Source: Alphaproteobacteria bacterium (GTDB taxonomy: Bacteria > Pseudomonadota > Alphaproteobacteria > Micavibrionales > Micavibrionaceae). From it: a stretch of 64,000 nt of DNA. Made by a program: the position numbers and the translations under genes. Shown one piece after another: positions 46,178-55,534 of the stretch; within the stretch, counting starts at the first letter, position 1, and each line of letters opens with the position of its first letter. The notes beneath the pieces were generated by a model. It was not told the origin of the DNA. It saw only the letters and a list, made by a program, of their open reading frames with translations, and did not search any database. Where the stretch lies: assembly GCA_024279035.1 (NCBI GenBank), contig JAJRSA010000015.1, positions 21,881-85,880 on the forward strand, written 5' to 3'.

Positions 46178-46194
46178 CTATGATTCTATCATAG
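46178..46194 (-). promoter_or_regulatory. Operator-like palindrome at the start of the three-gene cassette
   Basis: CTATGAT-TCT-ATCATAG is a perfect inverted repeat one base upstream of the GTG start. On the minus strand TATGAT within it also resembles a -10 box, so the message would be nearly leaderless and the site well placed for repressor binding. Confidence 0.5.
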
Positions 46195-46242
46195 AGATTC
46201 CACCTTTAGAATCCCCCTTAATCACTTTTTTCAGATAATGTC

Positions 46243-46938
46243 TCATCCATGATGTTCTTTGAGAAAATCTATAGTTCTTTTGTGAGCGATAGCGGCACTC
46301 TTTTCGTCATAATGTGCACCACCGATGCGTGTAAAGGCATGGTTCATGTCTGGGCAGGTGTGAAGTGTGACAAGGGAATGGTCTGAAAGCGCTGTGTTTA
46401 TTTCTTTTTGTGCCTTTTTGCCAACATATTCATCTTCTTCGGCCATATGGAGCATTAATGGTTTAGAGATATTTAAAGCTTCCTTAAGATGTTTTTCAAT
46501 CTCAACACCATAATAGCCTATTGCACACTCAACTGAAGTACGTGTCGCCATAAGGTAAGACAATTTCCCTCCTAAACAATATCCAATACATGAGACAACG
46601 CCTGTAGAGCCGTCCATTGTACGGGCATATGTCAGAACATCATCAAGGTCTCGTACGCCTTGATCAAGATCAAAGGCTTGATACAATTCAAAAGCCTGCG
46701 CCCACTCTTCCTCGGATTGATCCGTCAAATTGACATGAGGCTCAATCCGCCAAAATAAATCAGGACACAACGCAATAAACCCTTCTTGCGCAAGCTCATC
46801 ACATTTATCCTTCAAATTTTGGTTCACCCCAAAAATTTCCTGAATGACGATGATGACAGGCGCAGGTGTTTGGTCTGGTATTGCAATGTACGCCTCAAAC
46901 TTTTGACCGTCTTGCGTAGGCATGGTCGTATATGACAT
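46243..46938 (-). CDS. Dienelactone-hydrolase-family protein
   Basis: A 231-residue alpha/beta hydrolase. The nucleophile motif GYCLGG with cysteine, the acid in MAEEDEYVG and the His in MNHAFTRIG match dienelactone hydrolases. The Glu in the N-terminal IQEIFGVN is also typical. The reaction could be hydrolysis of dienelactone or of another small lactone or ester. It seems to be a single gene, with its own upstream region, and is not clearly linked to neighbours. Confidence 0.88.
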   Translation of the reverse strand: MSYTTMPTQDGQKFEAYIAIPDQTPAPVIIVIQEIFGVNQNLKDKCDELAQEGFIALCPDLFWRIEPHVNLTDQSEEEWAQAFELYQAFDLDQGVRDLDDVLTYARTMDGSTGVVSCIGYCLGGKLSYLMATRTSVECAIGYYGVEIEKHLKEALNISKPLMLHMAEEDEYVGKKAQKEINTALSDHSLVTLHTCPDMNHAFTRIGGAHYDEKSAAIAHKRTIDFLKEHHG

Positions 46939-46992
46939 GAGCTTTCCTTTGGTAAGAGAAGGCTATGATTGTAGCATATGAATGGATAATCT

Positions 46993-47778
46993 TCATATAT
47001 CTAAAAGATTATTTGCATGCCCCAGTTTTATGAATTTAACAAACGCACGTAGGATACAATTATACTTTGATCTATCTAATAAGCTCCTTTGATTTAGTTC
47101 AATTTCAATGGCTGGTATTTGATACGGGTATGCATGGATATGGAGGCTTCCCTTTTCTTCTATTCGTGCATCAAAAGGAACGTTATAGCCAACATTCAGC
47201 ATTGGATAATTTTGTACTAAAAAATCATAGAGCTTGATGGCTAACCTATTATCTTGGTCCCAAAGAAGACCAATATCCCAAGGCCTATCCTTTTTCTCTG
47301 TTTCTAAACAGTGGGTAAAGCTATGCAGACTAATAATAGAAAATGGAGTTTTATTCTTTTCATATCGTTCTTTTACACCCTTTATTGCTCTATGAAATGG
47401 AAGATAAATTTCCTTGATACGTTGTTCAATTTCTTCCTTCGAAATATTTTTATTTCCGTTAATTTTAATTCCATTACTCTGCGTACAAATAAGTTGAGGG
47501 GATGTATCTAGACGATTACAGTCAATGACCAGTCTTGAATACTCACTCGTTATAAGGGGGCACTTCAATTGTAAAGACACCTCTAAAGCAATGTCTTTTG
47601 TAAACAAATCATAGGCAATATGCGTTTCTCTTGTTTTTTGATCCAAACCTAAATTTTTTAGGTGCCGAGGGATACGGTTTGAAGCATGTTCAACTGTTAA
47701 AATAATTGGATATAAGCTATCACCATTATAAATGGTAAAAGGAGGGCTCTCGTTTTTTAAGAGAATTTTGTTCATCAT
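46993..47778 (-). CDS. N-formylglutamate amidohydrolase-family protein
   Basis: A 261-residue protein with VEHASNRIP, YDLFTKDIALEVS and SRLVIDCNRLD, the metal-binding and active-site motifs of the FGase family, and ISLHSFTHC further on. Typical members hydrolyse N-formylglutamate or related N-acyl amino acids. Its start overlaps the ATP-grasp gene stop (ATGA), so the two are translationally coupled. The paired ATP-grasp gene makes a degradation pathway for histidine unlikely; a role in maturation or turnover of a peptide product is inference. Confidence 0.8.
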   Translation of the reverse strand: MMNKILLKNESPPFTIYNGDSLYPIILTVEHASNRIPRHLKNLGLDQKTRETHIAYDLFTKDIALEVSLQLKCPLITSEYSRLVIDCNRLDTSPQLICTQSNGIKINGNKNISKEEIEQRIKEIYLPFHRAIKGVKERYEKNKTPFSIISLHSFTHCLETEKKDRPWDIGLLWDQDNRLAIKLYDFLVQNYPMLNVGYNVPFDARIEEKGSLHIHAYPYQIPAIEIELNQRSLLDRSKYNCILRAFVKFIKLGHANNLLDI

Positions 47779-49259
47779 AATTTCAGGGTTTGAGAGATAT
47801 TTTTTTCTAATACCGAAACTTCTTTAGAGTCCTCACCCACAAGTACACAGCGCACTTTTGCTGTTCTTATATTTTGTCTATGTGGAAACACGTCTGCCAT
47901 AAATGGTAGAATTCCTGTTTGATATTTTGTGCCATACAAATTTTTATCAAGAACAGTAAATATATCTTTCATAGCTTCATTACCCTGTTGATTTTGAATT
48001 GGAATTTCAAATGTACTAAGACGCCCGCATAAATTTTCTGTATTCGTTAAAGCTTTTAGTTTTTGAGTAATACCAAGAAGGGGTGTTGCGGCTGTCATTC
48101 TACAGTTTGCTTCCAAAATATATACTTTACATCCTCTTTTCTGCTTTGCCACCACCGCATCAATTCCCATTATACCTCTATATCCTTCCTGCCAATAAGA
48201 TTTAAATACGGGGAGAATTTCTGGTAGAATCTGTTCTCTTAAATATTGATCTTCATTATAAGATAATGTTTCTCCACCAATATATTCGCCGTCTTTGGTC
48301 ATCTGTTTCGTCGCACCAAGATACGTTATATCTTGATCTCCTACAATCGCTTGAAAACCGAAGTTTTCCAATATTTTTGTGTCTGGAAGAGAATTTATAT
48401 CAAATTCTAAAACCAAATCACGATGCAAGGATGGAGGAATATTTTGGAATGTTTTTACATCATCTTCTATAATTTGTGTTTTGTAGCCATTAGAGGCATT
48501 CTTGATAAAATCATAAACCCATGTTTCAATGGCGTCACTTGATATCTTGTCCAATAGTAGGGTTCCACCACCAGCGGCTGTTGAGAATTTTAACCAGACA
48601 GGAAGGCCTTCAGGAAAGTTATTGATAGAAGAAACATCATTTAATCTTTCAAGAGCTGATGTAATGCCTTCAGAAGGCTCAATTATAATACCAGGCGCCA
48701 TGGGAAACCCCTCTTCCATACTCTTCCGTCTGAGGAAACTTTTAGAATTAAAGTCAATACTTGCAGAGCGAGGTATCAAAGTTTTTCCATTAGATGATAG
48801 AGCATATTGTTCTATGTCTCTTGTCACAAAAGAGGGAATAAATGTTTTACCTCGTAATTTGTTGTTGATTTGATCAGAAACAGTTTCTTGAAGTTGTCCA
48901 ATTACCGATCCATTTGGATAGTATCTATCACGGATATTCCCATCTAACTGTGTTTCAATAATATTTGCATTTTTAGATATTAATTCTAGGCGTACAAGAT
49001 AATCAGACAGAGAAGGAGGAACGAATAAGGCAAGTAAACTTGATGTTTTACCGGCCAATGGAAGTGGATACATTGAGCTCCAAGTATCATCTAATACCCA
49101 ATCTCCAGGCTCAGACAAGTCAGGAAAGCTTTCTGAAGAAATACAGTATTCGTTCAAAAATACAGCTTGACCAGCCTTTAATCCAAGATATTTCTCTATT
49201 CCATCAAGACCCTGTAAAAGATCTCCGTATTTATAATTTGGGATGTTTTGTGAAATCAT
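47775..49259 (-). CDS. ATP-grasp-family ligase-like protein
   Basis: A 494-residue protein. The middle carries GLPVWLKFSTAAGGGTLLLDK, resembling the ATP-grasp nucleotide-binding lysine and Gly-rich loop, and the C-terminal part has YRGIMGIDAVV and VYILEANCRMTAATPL, the metal-binding E-x-N-x-R motif. The N-terminal 130 residues are a separate domain. ATP-grasp enzymes join carboxylates to amines or thiols. The coupled FGase-like gene suggests a small modification or peptide pathway, not yet known. Codon use looks more AT-rich than in housekeeping neighbours. Confidence 0.75.
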   Translation of the reverse strand: MISQNIPNYKYGDLLQGLDGIEKYLGLKAGQAVFLNEYCISSESFPDLSEPGDWVLDDTWSSMYPLPLAGKTSSLLALFVPPSLSDYLVRLELISKNANIIETQLDGNIRDRYYPNGSVIGQLQETVSDQINNKLRGKTFIPSFVTRDIEQYALSSNGKTLIPRSASIDFNSKSFLRRKSMEEGFPMAPGIIIEPSEGITSALERLNDVSSINNFPEGLPVWLKFSTAAGGGTLLLDKISSDAIETWVYDFIKNASNGYKTQIIEDDVKTFQNIPPSLHRDLVLEFDINSLPDTKILENFGFQAIVGDQDITYLGATKQMTKDGEYIGGETLSYNEDQYLREQILPEILPVFKSYWQEGYRGIMGIDAVVAKQKRGCKVYILEANCRMTAATPLLGITQKLKALTNTENLCGRLSTFEIPIQNQQGNEAMKDIFTVLDKNLYGTKYQTGILPFMADVFPHRQNIRTAKVRCVLVGEDSKEVSVLEKNISQTLKL

Positions 49260-49323
49260 TTTTATTCCTATGGCTTCTTAAATATTTATAAACAGACATG
49301 TCTCCCTAAAAAAGGAGTAGGCT

Positions 49324-49350
49324 AACTAAGTGTGTCGTGCATACTTAGTT
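49324..49350 (-). terminator. Hairpin directly after the TrpR-like gene
   Basis: On the minus strand AACTAAGTATG pairs with CACACTTAGTT (one G-T pair) around a five-base loop, starting right after the stop codon of the TrpR-like gene. Terminator-like, but the T-run (TTTTTT) lies about 11 bases further down. Confidence 0.45.
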
Positions 49351-49659
49351 TTAATGATGATGGTTATGAGTTCTTTTTTTCAATATTATTTGATAGCCTT
49401 GGTTGGGCTCATCATTTAAGAAACGAGCAACACGTGTAACCGTTGTCGTACTTGCACCTGTCTGGACACTGATTTCTCTGTAAGATTTTTTGCCTTGATC
49501 AAGAAGGCGGGCTATAGCCCATCGTTCTGCAAAGGCTTTTAATTCCTGAGGTGTGCATAAATCTGTTAGAAAAGAGGCAACTTCTGGGCTATCTTGAAGC
49601 ATCGCAATAGCTTCAAAAAGAGCCTCTTTTCCATCTGTTTTAGATTGTTCCCTTGTCAT
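49351..49659 (-). CDS. TrpR/YerC-family transcriptional regulator
   Basis: A 102-residue helix-turn-helix protein. FLTDLCTPQELKAFAERWAIARLL and YREISVQTGASTTTVTRVARFL match the TrpR-related YerC/YecD family. The tail has four near-consecutive His residues. The target operon is unknown; a role in controlling the adjacent accessory genes or an amino-acid response is possible. It is preceded by the divergent mnmE. Confidence 0.88.
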   Translation of the reverse strand: MTREQSKTDGKEALFEAIAMLQDSPEVASFLTDLCTPQELKAFAERWAIARLLDQGKKSYREISVQTGASTTTVTRVARFLNDEPNQGYQIILKKRTHNHHH

Positions 49660-49762
49660 TCTGTATTAATACACTAACACACCCGCTCTGTCAAATTATA
49701 TTTTTGAGTCGCTTTCTTCTCTGAGTTTGCTACAACACAATTGAAGTCAGAAAGAAAATAAT

Positions 49763-51076
49763 ATGTCAGACACTATTTTTGCATTATCATCGGCAGCGGG
49801 GCGGGCAGGCGTAGCGGTTTTTCGGGTGTCTGGAGCGCAGGCACAAGAAAGTTTAAGTGTGTTGACGAGAGGAAAATGCATAGAGCCTCGAAAAGCGACT
49901 CTCTGCCGACTTATTCATCCCGACACCCAAAAAACACTCGATCATGCATTGGTGATTTCGTTTCGGGCGCCTGCGAGTTTTACGGGAGAAGAGTGCGTAG
50001 AATATCATTGTCATGGCAGTCCTGCGGTAAGTCAAGAAATGCTCGCCGTGTTGGCCGCACAGCCTCATCATCGTGTGGCTCAACCAGGAGAATTTACACG
50101 GCGGGCGTTTGAGCATGGAAAGATGGATTTGACAGAGGCCGAGGCTGTTGCAGATTTGATCCATGCAGAAACATCCCTCCAAAAACAACAAGCCCTTATG
50201 CAAATGGAGGGGGGCTTGTCGTCTGTCTATCGGGACTGGAGTGATCGTCTTAAAAAAGCACTGGCCTATTTGGAAGCCTCCATTGATTTTGCGGATGAAG
50301 AGCTCCCAGAGGGATTCCTAACGCCGATTCTCGTCGACCTAAAGGATTTAAAACGAGACATTGTACACCATCTCGATGACAATCGACGAGGAGAGCGCTT
50401 AAGAGATGGGTTTTCTGTGGTTGTGTTAGGTGTTCCGAACGCTGGAAAATCAAGCCTTATCAATTGTTTAACACAACGTGATATGGCCATCGTGTCTGAT
50501 ATTTCGGGGACGACTCGAGATGTGATTGAGGCGCATCTGGATATTGCAGGGTATCCGGTTATTCTCTCCGATACCGCGGGGGTACGGACAGGAGAAGGCG
50601 AGATAGAGTCTGAAGGCATTCGTCGTGCGCTTCAACGAGGCGCGCATGCAGATCTCAAAATTCTTCTCTTTGATGGGTCAAAATCTCTTGAGGATCAAAA
50701 AGACATTGATGCCCTAATAGATGAGCAGTCTCTTGTTGTGATTAATAAATCAGATTTAGAGTTAAAGCTCGATTTAAAAGGCATACATATTTCAACGAAA
50801 ACACAAGAGTCTCTCTCTTCTCTTTTAGAGGCGCTGAAAGAAAAGTTAGATCAGATCATGGGGAGAGGAGAAACGGTCTCTCTCACTCGCCAACGTCACA
50901 GAGACTCTTTGTGTGAGGCCAGTAATTCAATAGACCGTGCCTTAGAAGCCCCACAAATAGACCTCATCGCAGAAGATATCCGCCTCGCTATGCGTGCGCT
51001 CGGAAAGATCACAGGCCATGTCGATGTTGAAGATCTCCTCGACATCATTTTCAGTGACTTCTGCATCGGAAAGTAA
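49763..51076 (+). CDS. mnmE: tRNA uridine-5-carboxymethylaminomethyl modification GTPase MnmE
   Basis: A 437-residue GTPase that works with MnmG to modify the wobble uridine of tRNAs. The N-terminal formyl-THF-binding domain is followed by the G domain with GVPNAGKSSLINCL, DISGTTRDVIEAHL, DTAG and NKSD motifs, and the C-terminus ends in the FCIGK motif that needs the cysteine. The gene order mnmE, mnmG, rsmG, parA, parB is common in Alphaproteobacteria, but here an ABC exporter lies between mnmE and mnmG. Confidence 0.97.
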   Translation: MSDTIFALSSAAGRAGVAVFRVSGAQAQESLSVLTRGKCIEPRKATLCRLIHPDTQKTLDHALVISFRAPASFTGEECVEYHCHGSPAVSQEMLAVLAAQPHHRVAQPGEFTRRAFEHGKMDLTEAEAVADLIHAETSLQKQQALMQMEGGLSSVYRDWSDRLKKALAYLEASIDFADEELPEGFLTPILVDLKDLKRDIVHHLDDNRRGERLRDGFSVVVLGVPNAGKSSLINCLTQRDMAIVSDISGTTRDVIEAHLDIAGYPVILSDTAGVRTGEGEIESEGIRRALQRGAHADLKILLFDGSKSLEDQKDIDALIDEQSLVVINKSDLELKLDLKGIHISTKTQESLSSLLEALKEKLDQIMGRGETVSLTRQRHRDSLCEASNSIDRALEAPQIDLIAEDIRLAMRALGKITGHVDVEDLLDIIFSDFCIGK

Positions 51077-51088
51077 TACCATAACGCG

Positions 51089-52888
51089 ATGACACAGACT
51101 GAAAATCAACATACAGAGACAGTCACCCGTAAGGATATTCTGGCCTTCACATGGTATTATTGGAGGCAGAATAAAAAACTCTTATTTTCAAGTTATCTAC
51201 TTATAATATTGGCTGTTGTAGCAGATTCTTTTTTCCCTATCCTTGTTGGAAATCTTATTGATTCCGTTACACAAGAGATAAGATTTACATTAAGTTGGAA
51301 TAATCCAATATTGAAAACTTTTCTTCTTTTTTTAGTAGTACAGGCTACATATCACCTCTTACGATACATCACATATATTATATGGATTAAATTCAATGTA
51401 AGCAGTCTATATTCTATTCTCAATGACTCTTTATATAAAGTTCAGATATTTTCTACAGATTGGCATGCTAATAGCTTTGCGGGTGGAACTGTTCGTAAAA
51501 TTACAAGAGGGATGTGGGCCTTTAATGCATATGATCATGTGATCTTCGGATATATCTGCCCAACGCTTGTAATGTTAATCGTTGTGATTGGTCTCTTATT
51601 GATCAAACTACCAACTATCGGTTTATTAACCTTGGCCATCGTTTGTATTTACATCGGTATAAGTGTTTTTCTTTCTATAGTGATATTAGCACCTCGTTTT
51701 ATAAAATCTGCATATAGGGATACACAGGTGGGGTCTTTTTTGGCAGATAGTATAACAGCAAACTCAACGGTTAAATCTTTTGGACGAGAACAAGAAGAAA
51801 GTCATAGTTTTCTGGGTATTACTCAAAAATGGAAAATAGAAACTATCAGTGCATGGCAGACAAATCAGCTTGTAGATTTTGTTCGGCGTCTTATGGCATG
51901 GGGGATGATGGGAGCAATGCTTTTTACAGCACTGTGTTTGTGGGAAAAAGGAGAAGTAAGCGCAGGGGATGTTGTCTTTGTTATTACGTCATATCTTGTC
52001 ATCTCTGCATATCTTCGAAATATTGGAGAACAGATTTCTAATCTCCAAAAAGCGATCAGTGAGATGGAAGATGTGATTTATTTTTGGAAACGGGAGGATA
52101 AAGTAAAGGATCAGAAGGGGGCACTTCCCCTCTTCTCCACTAAGGGACATATTGCATTTCAACAGGTTGATTTTTCGTATGAGGGTCAAAGTGGAGCGCT
52201 TTATAAGGAGTTTTCTCTTACGATTAAATCGGGAGAGCATGTGGCGCTTGTGGGACCATCGGGGTCTGGGAAATCGACTTTTGTGAAATTGGTACAACGT
52301 TTATATGACGTACAGGGAGGTGAGATCCTGATTGACGGGCACAATATTGCCCACGTGACACAACGCTCTTTGCGTCAAACGATTGCACTTGTACCCCAAG
52401 ATCCCATCCTCTTTCATCGGCCTCTGGCGGATAATATTGCGTATGGACGTCCTGAGGCGACACAAGATGAGATTATGGAAGCGGCGAAGCAAGCCTATGC
52501 CCATGATTTTATTTCTACCCTCCCTCAAGGCTACGACACTCTCGTCGGAGAACGAGGGGTAAAACTCTCAGGTGGAGAGCGTCAACGGGTTGCTATTGCG
52601 CGCGCTATTTTAGCAGATTCGTCCATTTTGATTTTAGATGAAGCGACCTCCTCCCTTGATTCTGTCTCAGAACATGAAGTTCAAAAAGCGCTTACAACAC
52701 TTACACAGGGCAAAACCACCATCACGATTGCACATCGCTTGGCCACAATCAAAGCGGTTGATCGTATTCTCGTCTTTGAGAAAGGTCGTATCGTTGAGCA
52801 AGGGACGCATGATGTATTGGTTGTAACCGAAGGCTCTCACTATAAACGCCTATTCGAGATGCAAGCGCTTGATTTGGTGGGGGAGTAA
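51089..52888 (+). CDS. ABC exporter (fused transmembrane and ATPase domains)
   Basis: A 599-residue half-transporter. Six membrane segments span about residues 35-320. The ATPase domain has Walker A GPSGSGKSTFVKL, the signature LSGGERQR, Walker B ILILDEATSSLDS and the H-loop TIAHRLATI. It resembles multidrug/lipid exporters. It starts 12 bases after mnmE and precedes mnmG by 103 bases, splitting a normally adjacent pair. The first half is visibly more AT-rich than the ATPase half. Confidence 0.92.
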   Translation: MTQTENQHTETVTRKDILAFTWYYWRQNKKLLFSSYLLIILAVVADSFFPILVGNLIDSVTQEIRFTLSWNNPILKTFLLFLVVQATYHLLRYITYIIWIKFNVSSLYSILNDSLYKVQIFSTDWHANSFAGGTVRKITRGMWAFNAYDHVIFGYICPTLVMLIVVIGLLLIKLPTIGLLTLAIVCIYIGISVFLSIVILAPRFIKSAYRDTQVGSFLADSITANSTVKSFGREQEESHSFLGITQKWKIETISAWQTNQLVDFVRRLMAWGMMGAMLFTALCLWEKGEVSAGDVVFVITSYLVISAYLRNIGEQISNLQKAISEMEDVIYFWKREDKVKDQKGALPLFSTKGHIAFQQVDFSYEGQSGALYKEFSLTIKSGEHVALVGPSGSGKSTFVKLVQRLYDVQGGEILIDGHNIAHVTQRSLRQTIALVPQDPILFHRPLADNIAYGRPEATQDEIMEAAKQAYAHDFISTLPQGYDTLVGERGVKLSGGERQRVAIARAILADSSILILDEATSSLDSVSEHEVQKALTTLTQGKTTITIAHRLATIKAVDRILVFEKGRIVEQGTHDVLVVTEGSHYKRLFEMQALDLVGE

Positions 52889-52940
52889 AACTCTTTTCCT
52901 TCAGATGTTATCCCAGCTCTCTCTGCACTTAAAAGCCCTC

Positions 52941-52949
52941 TGTGGATAA
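52941..52949 (-). promoter_or_regulatory. Perfect DnaA box upstream of mnmG
   Basis: TGTGGATAA (TTATCCACA on the minus strand), 43 bases before the mnmG start codon. A weaker TTATCCCAG lies about 30 bases upstream. It may contribute to DnaA-dependent control or be coincidental. Confidence 0.5.
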
Positions 52950-52991
52950 TTATGTGGAATTTTTTTGAGAAATTTGATATAGATCTGCCCT

Positions 52992-54881
52992 ATGGAGACA
53001 AACTTTGATGTGATTGTGATTGGGGGAGGGCATGCAGGCTGTGAAGCGGCGACGGCTTCTGCACGTCTTGGCGCAAAAACAGCCTTGCTCACACATAAGA
53101 TTGAGACAATTGGAGCCATGTCTTGTAACCCTGCAATTGGAGGGTTAGGCAAAGGCCATCTGGTGAGGGAGATTGATGCGCTTGATGGTGTAATGGGGCG
53201 TGTCATTGATCAGGCAGGGATTCAATATCGGATGCTCAATGCGTCAAAGGGCGCTGCTGTACGAGGCCCTCGCGCGCAAGCAGATCGAAAATTATACCGT
53301 GAGGCGATGCAGACCCTTTTATCGGACACGCCGAACTTGACGCTTATTGGAGATGGCGCAGAAGAATTTATTCTTGATGAACACGGCGAGATGGCGGGTG
53401 TTGTGACCAGTACAGGGTGTAATCTTAAAGCAAGAGCTGTCGTGGTGACGACGGGGACATTTTTACGCGGTATTATTCACCGAGGCGCAGATCAAATCTC
53501 GGCAGGACGTGTGGATGAAAAACCGTCTATCGGTTTAGCTCAAACTCTTGAATCCCTTAAATTTCCTATGGGGCGTTTGAAAACAGGAACGCCTGCGCGC
53601 TTGGATGGGCGAACAATTGATTGGAGTCTCTGTACAGAACAAAAGGGTGATAATCCCCCCGTCCCGTTTTCCTTTATGACGGACAAGATTAATGTTCCGC
53701 AGATCTCTTGTTACATCACGCATACGACAGAAGAAACGCATAAAATTATTCGAGATAATATCGATAAAGCCCCTCTCTATTCGGGGCAAATTCAAGGCAC
53801 TGGGCCTCGCTATTGCCCGTCCATTGAGGATAAAATCATGCGCTTTACGGACAAAGTAAGCCATCAGATTTTTCTTGAGCCAGAGGGGTTGGATGATCAT
53901 AGCGTGTATCCAAATGGGATATCTAATGCTCTCCCAATTGATATACAGGAAGAATTTCTAAAAACGATTCCGGGACTTGAGAATGTAGAAATTTTGGAGT
54001 GGGCGTATGCGATTGAGTATGATTATGTTGATCCTCGATGTTTAAAAAATACGCTTGAGACTAAATTACTGGCAGGTCTCTTTTTGGCAGGACAGATTAA
54101 TGGCACAACAGGCTATGAAGAAGCTGCAGCGCAAGGATTGATTGCAGGCTTGAATGCCGCCCTTCAAGCGTCGCATGAAAATGTTTCACGTGAAACATGC
54201 CCGATTTTTACACTTGATCGCTCAGAGGCCTATATAGGGGTGTTGATCGATGATTTGATTACGCGAGGTGCTCCAGAGCCTTATCGTATGTTTACAAGTC
54301 GGGCGGAATATCGCTTGAAATTGCGCGCAGATAATGCGGATCAAAGACTGACTCAAAAAGGAATTGATGTGGGCTGTGTCGGAGAGGCGCGCCTCAAAAA
54401 ATGGACTGAAAAGAAATCATATTTAGCGGAGGGGCTTGCTCTTGTACATGCGCTTGAGGCCACCCCGAACGCGCTCGAAAAACATAATATTGTGATCAAT
54501 AAAGATGGGCGACGACGGACTGTTTTTGATTTGTTACGTTATCAAAATATCACGTGGGATGATGTGTGTCGTGTGTGGGCAGAGCTCAAAGACATCCCTT
54601 TAGATATTAGAGAACAAATAGAAATAGATTCTCAATATGCAGGCTATATGGATCGACAAGAGGCCGATATTCGTGCGTTTAAAAGAGACGAAGATTTGCG
54701 TATTCCAGAGGATCTGAATTATGGATTGATTGGGTCTTTGTCGAATGAAGTAAGACAAAAGCTCGAGCTATCATGCCCTGTGACATTGGGTGCTGCCTCT
54801 CGTGTTCCGGGCGTTACACCTGCGGCTATTATGGCGCTCCTGCGCTATGTAAGATCAGGAGCACATAAAAATGCTGCCTGA
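52992..54881 (+). CDS. mnmG: tRNA uridine-5-carboxymethylaminomethyl modification enzyme MnmG
   Basis: A 629-residue FAD enzyme, partner of MnmE. The dinucleotide-binding motif [18 protein letters not shown] is at the N-terminus; [24 protein letters not shown] and [13 protein letters not shown] follow, and the C-terminal helical domain has [16 protein letters not shown] 16-base parS site is embedded in the coding sequence at 54182-54197. It overlaps rsmG by 11 bases. Confidence 0.97.
   Translation: METNFDVIVIGGGHAGCEAATASARLGAKTALLTHKIETIGAMSCNPAIGGLGKGHLVREIDALDGVMGRVIDQAGIQYRMLNASKGAAVRGPRAQADRKLYREAMQTLLSDTPNLTLIGDGAEEFILDEHGEMAGVVTSTGCNLKARAVVVTTGTFLRGIIHRGADQISAGRVDEKPSIGLAQTLESLKFPMGRLKTGTPARLDGRTIDWSLCTEQKGDNPPVPFSFMTDKINVPQISCYITHTTEETHKIIRDNIDKAPLYSGQIQGTGPRYCPSIEDKIMRFTDKVSHQIFLEPEGLDDHSVYPNGISNALPIDIQEEFLKTIPGLENVEILEWAYAIEYDYVDPRCLKNTLETKLLAGLFLAGQINGTTGYEEAAAQGLIAGLNAALQASHENVSRETCPIFTLDRSEAYIGVLIDDLITRGAPEPYRMFTSRAEYRLKLRADNADQRLTQKGIDVGCVGEARLKKWTEKKSYLAEGLALVHALEATPNALEKHNIVINKDGRRRTVFDLLRYQNITWDDVCRVWAELKDIPLDIREQIEIDSQYAGYMDRQEADIRAFKRDEDLRIPEDLNYGLIGSLSNEVRQKLELSCPVTLGAASRVPGVTPAAIMALLRYVRSGAHKNAA
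54182..54197. promoter_or_regulatory. parS centromere site 1 (inside mnmG)
   Basis: Perfect TGTTTCACGTGAAACA, encoding Val-Ser-Arg-Glu-Thr in the mnmG frame. It lies 1.3 kb upstream of parA, within the normal range for parS. Confidence 0.95.
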
Positions 54882-55446
54882 ATTTTCGAAAGAGGTCGAA
54901 GGAAAATTAAAAATATATGACACTCTTCTACATAAATGGCAGAAGACAATTAATCTTGTAAGTCGAAATACGCTTGAGGAGTCTTGGGCGCGTCATATAC
55001 TGGACTCTGTGCAGATTGAAGCCCATGTTTCACGTGAAAAATCGTTGGTGTATGATCTTGGAAGTGGGGCTGGATTCCCAGGTTTAGTATTGGCTATTTT
55101 GCGTCCTGATGTGGAAATGCATTTGATTGAATCCGATCAAAGAAAATGCTCTTTTCTAAAGGCTGTTTCACGTGAAACAGGGGTGTCTGTGACGGTGCAT
55201 AATGAGCGCATAGAAGAAACAAAACTCCCCTCCCCTGATATTATTACGGCGCGCGCCCTTGCTCCTCTTGATAAGCTTTTGGGGTATTGTCAGCCATGGA
55301 AACGCAAGGGGATGCAAGCCCTGTTTCTTAAAGGAGAAACCTATCGGGGAGAGATTGATCAAGCCCTTAAATTATATGATGTTGAGTGCTCTATCGTTCC
55401 AAGTAAAACATCTTTTTCTTCTGCTCTGGTGAAGATTGGTTTTTAG
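54871..55446 (+). CDS. rsmG: 16S rRNA (guanine(527)-N7)-methyltransferase RsmG
   Basis: A 191-residue SAM-dependent methyltransferase. The N-terminal helices with [12 protein letters not shown] lead to the SAM motif [17 protein letters not shown], then [16 protein letters not shown] and [15 protein letters not shown]. Two parS sites (one perfect, one with one mismatch) are included in its coding sequence. The start lies 11 bases before the mnmG stop, and parA follows after 88 bases. Confidence 0.95.
   Translation: MLPEFSKEVEGKLKIYDTLLHKWQKTINLVSRNTLEESWARHILDSVQIEAHVSREKSLVYDLGSGAGFPGLVLAILRPDVEMHLIESDQRKCSFLKAVSRETGVSVTVHNERIEETKLPSPDIITARALAPLDKLLGYCQPWKRKGMQALFLKGETYRGEIDQALKLYDVECSIVPSKTSFSSALVKIGF
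55026..55041. promoter_or_regulatory. parS-like centromere site 2 (inside rsmG)
   Basis: TGTTTCACGTGAAAAA, one mismatch from the 16-base consensus, encoding Val-Ser-Arg-Glu-Lys in the rsmG frame. Confidence 0.75.
55164..55179. promoter_or_regulatory. parS centromere site 3 (inside rsmG)
   Basis: Perfect TGTTTCACGTGAAACA, encoding Val-Ser-Arg-Glu-Thr in the rsmG frame, about 360 bases before parA. Confidence 0.95.
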
Positions 55447-55534
55447 TTTTTTGGGGATAGTTTTTATCCTGTATTGTTTCCTCCTCCCTCCTTCGGTAAG
55501 CTATATGTATTGAACGACTTATAGGGGAAAGATC

